A DNA stretch of 64,000 nt from Synaphobranchus kaupii. Taxonomy: Eukaryota > Chordata > Actinopteri > Anguilliformes > Synaphobranchidae. Shown here piece after piece: positions 12,401 through 23,174 of the stretch. The position numbers and the translations under genes were made by a program. The stretch covers positions 24,228,899 to 24,292,898 of the forward strand of contig CM056395.1 of assembly GCA_029718625.1 (NCBI GenBank), given 5' to 3'. The notes beneath the pieces are model-generated. The model was not told the origin of the DNA. It saw only the letters and a list, made by a program, of their open reading frames with translations, and ran no database searches. Each line of letters starts with the position of its first letter. Within the stretch, counting starts at the first letter, position 1.

Positions 12401-14745
12401 CATCCTGTCATGCCTTGTTTTAAAAAAAGAGAATGTGCAATTCATGTAATTAATGCATATAAATGCATGAATGCAGGTCAGACATTTCAAGATGCCCTTC
12501 CCATTAAAAATAACGTGTTCCATGCATTTAGTGTTGTACATTCGGTGTGTTTTTTCCCCCATTGCATTACATTACAGTCACTTGGTTGACACTCTTATCC
12601 AGAGAGACTTCCAGCAGTGGTTAATTGAACGGAATACAATTCTCCACTAGTTTACCATACTCTCCCCATGTCTTCAATATGTTTGAATCTTATTTCCATA
12701 TTACAGCAGGCACTGGAGAGATTCTATTGCTTATATTACATTGCTTACGTGAAAGATTCCCATGACTTCATGACCCCTTACAATCAAAAAATCTGTAAGA
12801 AGTGGAACTACATATAAACTAACCAAACCTAGCCAGTGGAACCAACCAGTGATCCTTTAATTATACCTGCATATTTTCATGCTACACAGTGAGCTGCAGT
12901 GCTTCTCTGTTCAACAATGTGGTCTTGACGTTGTGTACATTATAAGGCTGTCATTGGCACAATCTTGGCCGTGGCAATGGAAAACGGCGGGAATTCTGAG
13001 CATAGCCGTGGGAGAGAGGAGAGTGGAATATGATAATAACTTTGCCGCACATTTCTAAGACCACACTAGTTTACAGTGAAGGAAGCCGCAGAAAAAGGCA
13101 TTTCTCTGCCAGTTCACTGATACCGGCTTAAAAAACTTGGCAGAGAACTGCTGTTTGGGGTTAAAATTATGGTGACGAAGCAGGCACAGAAGGCTTCCGA
13201 TGGCTGCCGGTTCTAACTACCCTCCAGTGGGTCGCGGGAGGCCGGATGCCAGATTACAGTGAAGCTGAACCCATTCCGGTCTCCCGTGTTGCTCAACTGA
13301 ACCCATTCCCACAGCTGACCCATGCAGTGAACTGCCGATATCCCGGTCACGTGGATCAGCTCCTGCCTGGAGCCTGAAGGGAGATCAAAGCGATTCCATT
13401 CAGAGTCGAACCACAAAAGATTAAGCATTTCCTTTCGTCTTTTGTTCCTCTCCATCCTGCAGTTACACTGGGGAACGTGTGTGGGAGGGGCTAACTTTAT
13501 CGCCTCCTCTTTGATCCTGCGTTTATCCCGTACTCCTGACCGTTTCACATCTCCCCTTACATCTCAGTACAACTGGCTGGTGGAGGAACATGCCAGAGCG
13601 TGACGCTTAGCCAGGATGCTCCAGTCTCCATGGCGACACAGAACTGTGACATCCTAAGTTTATATAAACAAATTTTGCCAAATTTTCTTCTGTAAAGCGT
13701 CTTTGTGACAGCGACTCTGTAAAAAGCGCTATATGAATAAAATGTAAAAAATGTCAAAGTGATAAGACATTGTTTTAAGAAAGCAATTGTTTGAAAGTTC
13801 ATCTCTTGCGGAAGAATTTTGCGGAAGAATCATAGTGGTTTCCTGTAACAACACATCCATTCTAACAGTCACCGAAGGGTGGCGTGAGTTCCCTACACAC
13901 GACAGAATGAAAACAAATAAACAAACCATAACAACAGAAAAAAACTATGACCCAGTAAGCCTAACACAAGTGGGTTTGCATTTTGGCATGATAAACTTTA
14001 CAAGGCTTTATACAATACATGTATGGAAATTGATTTAAAAAAAATATTATTTAATTATGTATTTCATTTAATCATTTACACATTCGTCAGAGACGAATAG
14101 TCAGCGGAGATAAACATAATTACATTATCGTTACATGCCAGAATTGCATTTTTATCATTGTGACCACTTATTGTATTGTATTTACTCATACTATAAATTC
14201 AGTTGGCTGTTATTGCTTACACTGCAATTACCCAAGTATAACAGTGCTACATGTGTGCACTTGCATAGACAAATTACTTTTGAGGTTAGCAAAAAATGAA
14301 CGGGAACACAAATGATTTACCTGCAACCGAAGCGACATCACAAGGTCCTTTGTGCGCCTGGGTGACAACGTTAAAGCCCCGCTGCAAAGCCTTCCTGCTC
14401 ACGGCCTTGAGCCGGCACACGTTTCCGTACGTCTTGCCATCGCTACCGCACACTTTGTAGCTCTGCCTACATTGACAGACGCCCTTGGAGAGTCGCTTCC
14501 CCCGCGGGATGCTTACACTCGAGCCCGTCCCCACACGGTAAGTCCTCATTGCGTCCACAGGAGCTTCCTTCGCTCTGCGCACAAACCAAGCAGCAGTTGC
14601 AACGGTCAGGGACATAACCGCTGGGACAGCTGGGGCTCGGGCACTTTCTCACGTCGCAGCGGGGCGGGCATTTGGTTCTCGGTTCTGCTCCGATTAAGTC
14701 TTGGAGAAAAAGCGCAGTCGCAGCGAACAAAAATAAATGCGTCAT
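4902..14745 (-). CDS. htra3: Serine protease HTRA3-like, 9 exons, three +1 frameshifts
   Basis: Secreted HtrA-family serine protease; vertebrate HTRA3 is known to act on extracellular matrix and TGF-beta signalling. Exons in coding order: 14745-14321, 10989-10890, 9840-9618, 9294-9099, 8672-8640, 8521-8413, 6858-6801, 6295-6199, 5070-4902. Seen: a signal peptide ([15 protein letters not shown]), an IGFBP module with [19 protein letters not shown] and CNCCLVC, a Kazal module ([13 protein letters not shown]), the protease with catalytic His in TNAHVV, Asp in KKSDIA and Ser in GNSGGP, and a PDZ domain ending in [20 protein letters not shown] and RRGNDDLLF match HTRA3 rather than HTRA1 or HTRA4. 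Nine exons including a 33-bp exon 5 fit the family. Exons 1, 4 and 8 (425, 196 and 97 bp) are each one base too long for their frame. Read literally, translation stops after about 92 codons, before the Kazal module. It is either a young pseudogene, a null allele or an assembly error. Confidence 0.9.
5139..5392. mobile_element. MITE, GGCTGTGTCCGA family, copy 1
   Basis: Begins GGCTGTGTCCGATTCTGAGC and ends GTGCGCTGATTCGGACGCA. The interior has GCGAAAACC and TATTAAGAGCACTCGATTTTC, shared in reverse with 50458-50712 and partly with 51746-51984. It lies in intron 8 of htra3, just upstream of the last exon. Confidence 0.75.
6255..6258 (-). other. htra3: Frameshift site in htra3 exon 8 (G4 run)
   Basis: Exon 8 reads [13 protein letters not shown] and then needs a one-base shift to continue [18 protein letters not shown]. 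The exon is 97 bp, but its flanking phases need 96. The coding strand has CCCC where CCC would keep the frame. Confidence 0.85.
7163..7330. mobile_element. Foldback MITE in htra3 intron 6
   Basis: Near-perfect inverted arms: GGGCCTGATTTACTAAGACC at the start, and its reverse complement, GGTCTTAGTAAATCAGGCCC, at the end. Further mirrored blocks (AACCATTTAACACATGCAAAAC) lie inside. No coding capacity. Confidence 0.85.
8770..8961. mobile_element. Foldback MITE in htra3 intron 4
   Basis: The left arm has TCCTGGAGGGCCACTGTGTC and TGCTGGTTTTT. The right arm has the reverse complements, AAAAACCAGCAGAGACTGCG and GCCCTCCAGGACTGGA. This type is common in fish genomes. Confidence 0.8.
9258..9260 (-). 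other. htra3: Frameshift site in htra3 exon 4 (G3 run)
   Basis: Exon 4 reads [10 protein letters not shown] in one frame and [15 protein letters not shown] in the next. The family has these contiguous. The exon is 196 bp, where the 65 conserved residues need 195. One extra C on the coding strand explains it. Confidence 0.85.
9300..9475. repeat. GA/CT microsatellite against the htra3 exon 4 acceptor
   Basis: On the minus strand it is a long, partly interrupted CT tract ending a few bases before the exon 4 acceptor (CATTAG). It therefore forms the pyrimidine tract of intron 3. The purest part is at about 9420-9473. Confidence 0.9.
10700..10766. repeat. Tail of a dispersed fish repeat
   Basis: Reads CTTATGGATAAGAGCATCTACC then ATAGTAATGTAATGTAA. 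This is the 3' tail form seen also near 38795-38840 (AGCTAAATGAATGG then ATGTAATGTAATG). Confidence 0.5.
11228..11545 (+). repeat. Dispersed fish repeat with tRNA-like head (SINE-like)
   Basis: Starts GATGCAGTGGATAGCGCTGTC, continues CCTCACAGCAACAAGGTCCTGG and GGGTTTCCTCCGGGTACTCC, and ends CAGGTTAGATAATGGATGGATG. This is a very widespread teleost family. I am sure of its repetitive nature but not of its class. It lies in htra3 intron 1. Confidence 0.65.
12566..12615. repeat. Short copy of a teleost-wide dispersed repeat
   Basis: Contains ATTACAGTCACTTGGTTGACAC and CTTATCCAGAGAGACTTCC. Similar cores occur at 22253-22300, 34128-34182 and 40385-40450 (form: GCAGACGCTTTTATCCAAAGCG). Confidence 0.6.
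14499..14503 (-). other. htra3: Frameshift site in htra3 exon 1 (C5/G5 run)
   Basis: On the minus strand the frame reads [12 protein letters not shown] and then runs to a stop, while the continuation [21 protein letters not shown] lies one base over. Removing one G from the five-G run joins the IGFBP and Kazal modules without loss. The exact extra base could lie a few bases upstream. Confidence 0.75.
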
Positions 14746-15606
14746 CTGGTCTGAAGTGGATTCAGGAATAAGCTCATAAATGTCATAAAACTGAGTTTCC
14801 GGCGTGAAAACGAATTTCAGTCAAGTGTGTGTTCTGTCTAAATCTTCATACCCTGGAGAACATCATATCTTTTCGGACTTGTGGTGAACTTCCAAGAATA
14901 ACTGTAATAAGCGAAGGTGCTTCGTTGTGGTTCCAGTGCATCACGTCAAAAGGGCAACAGAAATTAAAATATTTTCGCAGAAGTGATTGACAGCTGCAAT
15001 AATACAAATTAAACAAAACTACTTTGAAGAATTAAAAATAAATTCACGTTGGAAAGAGAAGTTTGAAAAAATGTATTAGTGATGCTGATTGCTTTGCTTT
15101 TGTCGGTAACCGTTCCAGTTCTGACAGTTTTTGTTAAGAAACCTCGAGTGGTGGCCGCGCGCATACTAAGCGCCAACAAAGAAGTGCAGCACTTTTTGTC
15201 CATCCTCTCTTCTTCGCCATCAAGTTGCTTCGTTTTTCAGTTTTAGGGTCTGCCTCCCGGGGACCCCTGCTGTCACCATGACCGCGAAGGAGAGGGCTGG
15301 CAAAGTTCAGCCACGCACGTAGGCGGGCGTGTTTTCATGAGCAATCGCCTGCATGGTTGCGCCACGGCAATTGGAATTGTACGAGTGATTGCGCTGACTG
15401 GCCCTGGATAACTATGCGAAGGAAATGCGTTCTAACAGGGGAATCTTTGTAATAAGACAAGTTTTGGGAGAGACATCCTACAGCCTATGTTATAGTCACA
15501 TTCCCCAGAGAAGTTTTTTTATTATTATCATTATTGGAGACAAGTGGGCGTAGCCAACGGGTATGTAATCTTGTTCGGCCAGTGACATGCTTTATTTATC
15601 AAAAGA

Positions 15607-15776
15607 GCCTCAAACCATCACTCTGCTGCCATATATGCAGTAGATATGGATGGATCACTTGAAGGGTTGTTTCTCCTGACTTATTTTTCAATAGGAAAGT
15701 TCAATAGGAAAATGAGTCAGAAGAAACAACCCTTAAAGTGATCCATCCATATCTACTGCGAATCTGGCATGGTTTG
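15607..15776. repeat. Near-perfect 170-bp inverted repeat
   Basis: AGCCTCAAACCATCACTCTG at the left is mirrored by TGGCATGGTTTGAGGCT at the right. GCAGTAGATATGGATGGATC is mirrored by GATCCATCCATATCTACTGC, and AAGGGTTGTTTCT by AGAAACAACCCTT. The loop is about 45 bases. It abuts the Tc1-type internal fragment. Confidence 0.85.
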
Positions 15777-15965
15777 AGGCTCGTTTGATACCTCAGACCC
15801 TTGCTGATTTACAGCCATTTAGTCAACCATGGGTTCCATACTATTCCCGTATAATTTACAGCTTAATCTACTCCCACCCCCAAATTCCCATAGAAATCCA
15901 TTAAATGTAGAGAGGTTATAGTATCGCTTGTAAGAGTGCCTGAAAATCAAGAGTCTTTTGATATC
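15777..15965 (+). mobile_element. Internal fragment of a non-autonomous Tc1-type element
   Basis: Shares TTTGATACCTCAGACCCTTG, TAATTTACAGCTTAATCTA and GTTATAGTATCGCTTGTAAG with the copies at 57085-57475 and 41235-41662. No terminal repeat is present here. Confidence 0.65.
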
Positions 15966-16411
15966 CTTTTATACCCAGTCATGATAGCATTAGCATATAT
16001 TTACAAAAATCAATTAAGTTGATAAGGTAAAACATTCAATATCTTTTCTTTGTACTGTTTTCAATTAAATATATGCAAAAGATAATTTACAAATAACTGC
16101 TTTCTGCTTTTATGTATTTTACATACTGTCCCAACTTTTTTGGAACTGGGGTTTGTATGTAAACATATAGGATACAGTCTCATCCATGAGATAATCCAGC
16201 ATGCACGATGGTTACTCATGTAATCCAGTGCCATAACAGGCTGCTCCATGTGTTTAGAGACGTGCAGAAGACCACATTGCTCCTTAACTGTGCTGCAACT
16301 ATTAATGGAGACAGTGAGAGCTCTGTTAAAGCCATGCATTCCCTGGGCCGTGCAATCCAGAATAGTCACAAATAAACAGGCTGGGTCTGTGATACTGCAG
16401 TGTTAGTGTCT

Positions 16412-16500
16412 CACATTTGGCTCTGTCAAAGTGTCAGTGCTTTAATGGATAACAGCACATTTGGCTCTGTCAAAGTGTCAGTGCATTAATGGATAACAGC
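16412..16500. repeat. 44-bp tandem duplication
   Basis: CACATTTGGCTCTGTCAAAG through TAATGGATAACAG occurs twice in a row with one difference. Confidence 0.9.
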
Positions 16501-16570
16501 GCATGTAAAATGATGATTACAAGGATGAGGTTGATTCATACACACATGCACACACATAAAGACACACTCT

Positions 16571-16584
16571 AGTAAATGGACACA

Positions 16585-16671
<87 letters not shown>
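16571..16671. repeat. (CACG)n-(CA)n compound microsatellite
   Basis: About 14 CACG/GCAC units followed by about 16 CA units. It lies in the htra3/vwa2 interval. Confidence 0.95.
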
Positions 16672-16676
<5 letters not shown>

Positions 16677-18779
16677 GCATGCCTTCTGTCACGTTACTCC
16701 ATCTAGTGGTAAATCGTGCATTTGCAGAGAAACCTGACAAAACAGTTGCATTGAAAAAAAGGGAACAGCGATTGTTCATTCCAATCTCAGATTACATCGT
16801 AAATGAATATTTCAGGAAGGCTTTTGACACATGTAACTTTAAACTTGCCCTTTTCATGGTTTTAAAGGCCTTTGTGGACATGCAGAGAAAACTTTGTACA
16901 AATAGAAAGAAGAAGACCATGTTAAATAATATAAGGAATGCTTGCAAGACTTGAAGCAATACATCCAATTATGAATTACATTCTAGGTTTAAAGGAAAGA
17001 ACATGTAACAGAGAGCATGTACATTGTCTGCAGTTCATCAGAAATCTGTAAGAATCAAGTATTATAACATGTTGTTATTCTTTCTTTCTTTATATCCAGA
17101 CATTCACATTTACACTTCTGCCAGATAAACTTTGTATTTGTCAGCTGGTTAGCCTTTAAATATTACCAAAGTGCCCTCTTGAAAATGTTTGCTACTAGGG
17201 ACTTATTTGGGAGTTATCGCCCTAAAACATGGCAATTCTTTTTGTCCCCTGTAGGGGGACATGAGTCTCTGGTGTTAATCTCAAGAACCATATATTATCT
17301 ACTATGTTGAAACCTACACACAACAAGGGACATTCAATAAAAATAAAATGTATAATATTTTTGAAAATATTTTCACTGCAACACGTTTTTGTCATCAACG
17401 ACACTTGTATTATGTGCAAAAACGTAACTTTATTTTTTTTCCTGCTGAAAATAAATCCTGGTCTCGCCTGCTTTGTCCAGAATGCCCTCTGAATCATGCA
17501 ATCTCGCCAGCCTTAGAGACAGCGAGGAGGTGAAGAACAGTTCCGGGTCAGCGGTAATCAGGAATGTCACCTCATCAGGCACCTCTCTCATCGTATCACC
17601 CTTCGCTCCCCCCCCCCCCCCCCCCCCCCCACAACAGGACCGGTTCTCCACAGATGCCCTAGGCACCTCATACCAACAGCAACGGCTTCGGTAGCGATCA
17701 CAAAGCACGTCTTCCGTAACGTTCGCCCACACCTCGACGTTCCAGGCCTGCTTTTGTACACTCTCTTACTGTGTGTTCCTGTACTTTATAAGCGAGGCGT
17801 GCTGTTGCCTTTACGCCCCACACGTCTCCCAGTTTACTTCTAATAGCCGTCGTTTAGGAAAAAATCTTTATTTCCCAAGTTACCCCTTATGAGGGCCCCT
17901 TGGGAAAGAAAAAGTTTGCACTGGCCATTCAGTGTACTGTAGCCTTTAAGTAGGAAGAATTTGGTCACTCTTCTGTTGAAGTTTTACTAGCGTCTGTTTA
18001 ATCCTCCTGGGAATATGGTGTTGAGTTTTCTAATCCAATATCTTTCTAATATCCGTAGCAGGCTGTGAGGGAGGTCAGCTGACCTTCAGCTATGTTTTTT
18101 TCAGAGGTGAGGGCAGAACAGGAAGCCACATTATATCAAAATCCATGGTGCATATTTTATGGGACAAGGGTTCAGATTTATCAAGATAGAGCCTTGGGCT
18201 GAGTTGAAGCGCTTGCATTTATTGTCAATATGAATACAATAAATACAATATTAAACTCCAGAATGCTGAAGTCTAGGCTACACAAATTGAACATGTTTAG
18301 ACAAATTTGGATATTAGAATAGTAGAAAAGGCAAGTAAAAAATAAATATTACCGGCAAACTATATTTAGCAAATAAATCTACACTTGTAAACATGTATAT
18401 TTGAAGGTTGTTTGTGTTTTAAGCCTTGGTGTCATGTTTGATAATTTGCTGAAATCAGAAAATATGCATATGTTGCTTGTTATACATGTTGCTGTGTGAA
18501 AACATAGCTGTTGCTCGGCGCTGTGGATTTCAGCCTTTTGTTTCTTTGAACATGATTTGACTGATTTTTCCTCCATCTGTCGGCTTTATAGGTCATGACA
18601 GACTGGAATAACATGCCAGTCAAAGCGCGTCCAGGAGCACTTAGCATTCCTGGGCCCTCAGGTGAGACTTTTCTGTTGGCTTCCCTTTCTCCTCTCTGAG
18701 CTGGGCGTGGGTGTTTCCCGAGCGAGACAGTGCGAGCGCTCGCTCTCTTCTCCGGTGGCGTTTTGCGAGCGGCTCGGAC

Positions 18780-21700
18780 ATGGCGCCGCGTCTCCCTCCC
18801 CGCAGGTGAGTGACTCCCGGACATTTCGACTCCCGCGGCGAGCACGTGAGTGGAACGACGTTCCGGTCATGGCTCCGTTAGCTGAGGGCGGTATAGGTGG
18901 TATAGGCTGTTACTTTCACTCTTAAAATCTAGACCATTAAAATGTACATGTTGTATTCTCTGGTAAAATGAATGCTGAACGTTTTGTTTTGCTTACTGAT
19001 TTTTTTAGGAGTTTGAGGTATTTGAGTCTGAAAATTAGGACACTAATAAGCATCATTTTCTACCTGGCTGTGTTGGGTAAGTATGTTTTTTAAACAAACA
19101 TGCATGCAGTCTTTCGCACATTTCAATGCAATGGCTTCAGCCATTCATTCAACTGGTAATGCAATGCAAATACTCAGAAACACAAGTACTCTAAATTTTG
19201 GAGGAGCATAAAACTGTGTTTTTTTTTGTAATCTTGTATTTCGAATGACATTTTCAGGTTCATGTGGAGAAAGTCTGCAACAGATATTGGCAGACAAAGA
19301 AACTATAGTTAAAATAGCTGCCTCTGGAAATTGTGAGTATATTTAAATTTTCACAATCTACAGTAGCAAAACATCATTACTATAATTTATTGCTATAGGC
19401 AGAGAGGCGCACAGGTAAACGGACAGGTGGACAGTCATATAGACATTCCATGAGGTGCCCTCAGTTACCCTCAATATGACATTCTGCTCACTAATCATAT
19501 ATTAATCATAACTGTCGGTTCCCAGTGGACTATTGCGTCATTTGATGTAGTTTTAAGTCTTGCAATAGCCTTTGAGATTAATTAGAATGGGACAATACTC
19601 AATATTTGCCATTGCAGAAGCCAGGTAAATGTCTATAATGAGAGTGAAGCTGTGCAGTTGGTCTGTGTTTTGGAGGACTTGTATAACTTTTTGTCTGCAG
19701 TGATCCAGTGTTCAGCTGCTATAGATGTCCTGCTATTAATCGATGGCTCCTACAGTATTGGCAAAGGGAGTTTTGAACGCTCCAAGCATTTTGCTATAAA
19801 GATGGTGGACGTGTTGGATATCAACCCAGACCGGGTAAGACTAAAGTGAATGGGATAGTTTTTTCATTACCAAACATTAATGAAAACCGACTGACTGTTG
19901 CGCACATAGCTACATGAAAACTGACTGTTGCGCCTGACCTATTGTGTTTTATTTTTCATGACATTCTTTAGGGTTGTAAATGCCTTTTTTTTGCCTGTTT
20001 TGATTCATCATAATGTTTTTTTTTTCAGGTTAGAATAGGTGCTATACAATACAGCTCTAAACCAAAACTAGAATTTGAGCTGAATGACTACCCTACAAAA
20101 GACGAAGCTAAAGAGGCCATCAAAAATATTCGCTTTCGGTAAGATTTTTTCAAGAATTAAGGAGGTTATAGAGGTATTAGAAAAATATACTTACATCAAA
20201 TATTTTCATATTCTTCTATAGACCACACTATATGCAACAGTGTGCTATAATGGTTAAAGAAGTGGGCTTGTAATTCAGATTTCATTGGTTCAGTAAATAC
20301 AAGGTAACCTCTGCAAAAAATAGTATGTTTTGACCATGCTGGTCATTAAGTCCCTGAGCCGACCAGAGGAGGATGGGTTCCCCCCTTGAGTCTGGTTCCT
20401 CCCAAGGTTTCTTCCTAGTTACACCAGGGAGTTTTTCCTTGCCACTGTTGCCTTTGGCTTGCTCTTGTGGGGGTTTAGGCTGGGTTTTTCTGTGAAGCGT
20501 ATTGTGACAACTAGTTGTGAAATGCGTTATATAAATAAATATTGATTTGATTTGATATGCAAAGGTGCCCTTTTTTGTAAGTTGTATGATTATTATATAT
20601 TTATGTTTGTATTGCATTATATATTGCCGGAATCTAGAGCGGGCATTTATCATGTTGTATCCTTGTTTCAAGAGGAGGCAGCACAGAGATTGGAAAAAGC
20701 ATAAAATACGTATTGAGGAAAGGCTTTCCTGGAGGAAGAGGTGACACAGCAAAGATCCTCGTCCTCCTCACTGACGGCAAGTCCCAGGACAGCATCAAGT
20801 CCCCGGCTATTTTCGCCCAAAGGAGTGGAATCAGACTGTTTGCAGTGGGAATTAAGCACCCAAAGTGAGCAAGCTTTTCATGTCATAGTGTCTCACAATC
20901 AAGTTTTTCACATTGTCATTACATATGTGGATTCATATGCAAACACACTCATCAGATCTTATTACATGATAACTCCTTGGTGGGATTTGGGTTCAAGGAA
21001 ATCAAATAAATCAAAACCAATTTATGAACTAAAGCACTAATGGTCCAGAAGGTCTAGTCTTGTGGTTGCTTTGAAAGGCTGTGTTGCTTTAAAAATCTCT
21101 GAAACAATTAGTCCTTATTTATGTAACTGTTAATGGCTATATCCAAAATTGAGTATATACACAGAATGTAGGCTATCTCTTTCTCAATATTTTTGGTTTA
21201 TGTTTTACCATAAGCAGGTACAGCGGAGGCAATGACATGGATCACTATTATATAGAGTTGTGGTTATGGGATCGCCATTACATTTTTGTGTTTGACTGTC
21301 TGTGATAAACAGAAATTATTAGATTTCTGGATCACTACAACAACTCTTTAGTCTACCAAGTGGCAATTTGGATTGTAAATGATAACCCCCTCTGTGTGCG
21401 ATCAACATGTAAAAACGATGCAGGAGGATGACTTGTGCTTATAATTTTCATCCTCAGGTGGGACGTCCTGCATACAATAGCCAGCGAACCCAGCGAGATG
21501 TACGTGTTCTTCGCCGAGCATTACGACGATGCCGTCAACGGTCTCATCACCACACTGACGCAGTTGGCCGTCTGCAATGATATTCACCCTAGTGCGTATA
21601 CTGCCTGGATCCTTGCACAGTTCCCCAACTGTCATTTTACAACATTTACACATCAGAAATTTGGGTCATTATATTATATGCGGCACATATGTATTTCATT

Positions 21701-23135
21701 GGCTAGTTTCTTTATGATTTAAGTCCATGAGAGAATGAGTGGGAGAAAAAAACAATCGATTTGTCAGCCAATCAATTAAATGATTAATGACTCGATTTTT
21801 AGTTAGCTGAGGAAAATATTTTAATTCTCCATCATCATATATATTTGTATTGACTGTGAGTATGACATTACCTTCTAGATAAGAAATGAAAATTTGCTCA
21901 TATTGAATGTGTGTGTGTGTATGTGTGCATGTATGTGTGTGTTTGTTTGTATGTATGTGTGTGTGCGGTGTGTGTGTGCACGCGAGTGTTTGTGTGTCTG
22001 TGTGTGTGCGCATGTATGTGTGTATGCGTGTGTGTGTGTGTGTGTACGCTTTCAGGGTGCAGGGTGGAGTCCCGTGCTTGTCTCCGGACGACGCTGGACG
22101 CCCATAAAGAGTTCCATGGCAACCACGTCTGCTGGAAGAGGAAAATACAGGCCCCTCACACTGCCCCAATGGCCGGGATATGTCCTTACTACAGGTGAGC
22201 TATAGGTGACCTCACTATCAACAACCTCTCTGAGCTGCACAGACCATTTAAATGCACATTACATTAATTTAGCAGTCATTCTTATTCAGAGTGACTTAAG
22301 GCTAATTTAAACTTTTGTTGCACAACACGTCCACGAAGTGTCGTACAATGTTTGCCATTTATACTTTGGTGATGGCCTGCAGGGAGGGTTCTGTTGTCTC
22401 TATGGTAACGAGATGCCAAATTCCCGACAATTTGTTCACGTTTGTTCAATCACGCTGTGCGACAAAGTATGACAGTGTCTGCAACATAACTAAATTCTAG
22501 AAGCGCATGACATTGAGGAAAAGTGTTGTGACACTTTTTTCGCTTGGAATGACGCCATTTTTGTCAAGCAATTTTGTTGAGCGACAAAATATAAATTAGC
22601 CTTTAAAGTCTAAGGGAAATATAAATACATCCATCTTGTTCATGTGAGCAACATGGCTAACAGTCACAGATTAGCGGGTGTATGCGCAGCGTCACTGAAG
22701 TATGAAATGTAAGTGTAATTTATGCCAACCTAACGGCGTGGTGCTACACATTATAACATTAAGTATTGCAATAATGGAATTGTGACTTGTGGGCAGCTAT
22801 GTTACAGGAAGTTGTTGCTTTTGCATCCCCTTGTCAGAGGGGCATAGTGACCTGCTGCTGAATGAAGCTTTGTGTTTCCCATGGTTACAGATGGAAGCGA
22901 TTCAACACCACAATACAAAGCCAATGCCACAGGACTCTCTGCCCAGGTACCAACACACAGATGTATAAATGAAGTTGGATAATTTAAAAAAAATGTAAAT
23001 GCCACAAGCTATTCATGAGCAATAGATCTTCCCTTGTCACAAAACTAGAATAGGTGACTTTTAGAATAAGCAAGTAATTTCTGTGCTAGATTACATATAT
23101 TTTTGCCTCATGAGCATGCTGTAGACTTTGCTGTC

Positions 23136-23174
<39 letters not shown>

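Larger units (their letters stand above)
14746..18779. other. Head-to-head interval between htra3 and vwa2
   Basis: About 4 kb with no convincing exon. It holds the presumed promoters of both genes, a 170-bp hairpin (15607-15776), an internal piece of a Tc1-type element (15777-15965), a 44-bp duplication (16412-16500), a CACG/CA microsatellite (16571-16671) and a poly-C run (about 17609-17630). The 18700-18860 part, around the vwa2 first exon, looks GC-rich, as expected of a CpG-rich promoter. Confidence 0.6.

Noticed and set aside
13213..13548. 111-residue minus-strand frame in htra3 intron 1
   Set aside because: No family match, no supporting splice signals, and not needed for the htra3 frame.
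14321..14745. Reading the exon 1 frame change of htra3 as a small intron
   Set aside because: The two frames overlap within a few bases. No GT-AG pair could be removed while keeping both the IGFBP and Kazal residues.
4902..14745. Calling the protease HTRA1 or HTRA4
   Set aside because: The N-terminal [20 protein letters not shown], the [13 protein letters not shown] segment and the C-terminal RRGNDDLLF are HTRA3-type. HTRA1 and HTRA4 differ at each.
16486..16779. Frame with repeated RACV and CVCV
   Set aside because: Translation of the CACG/CA microsatellite.
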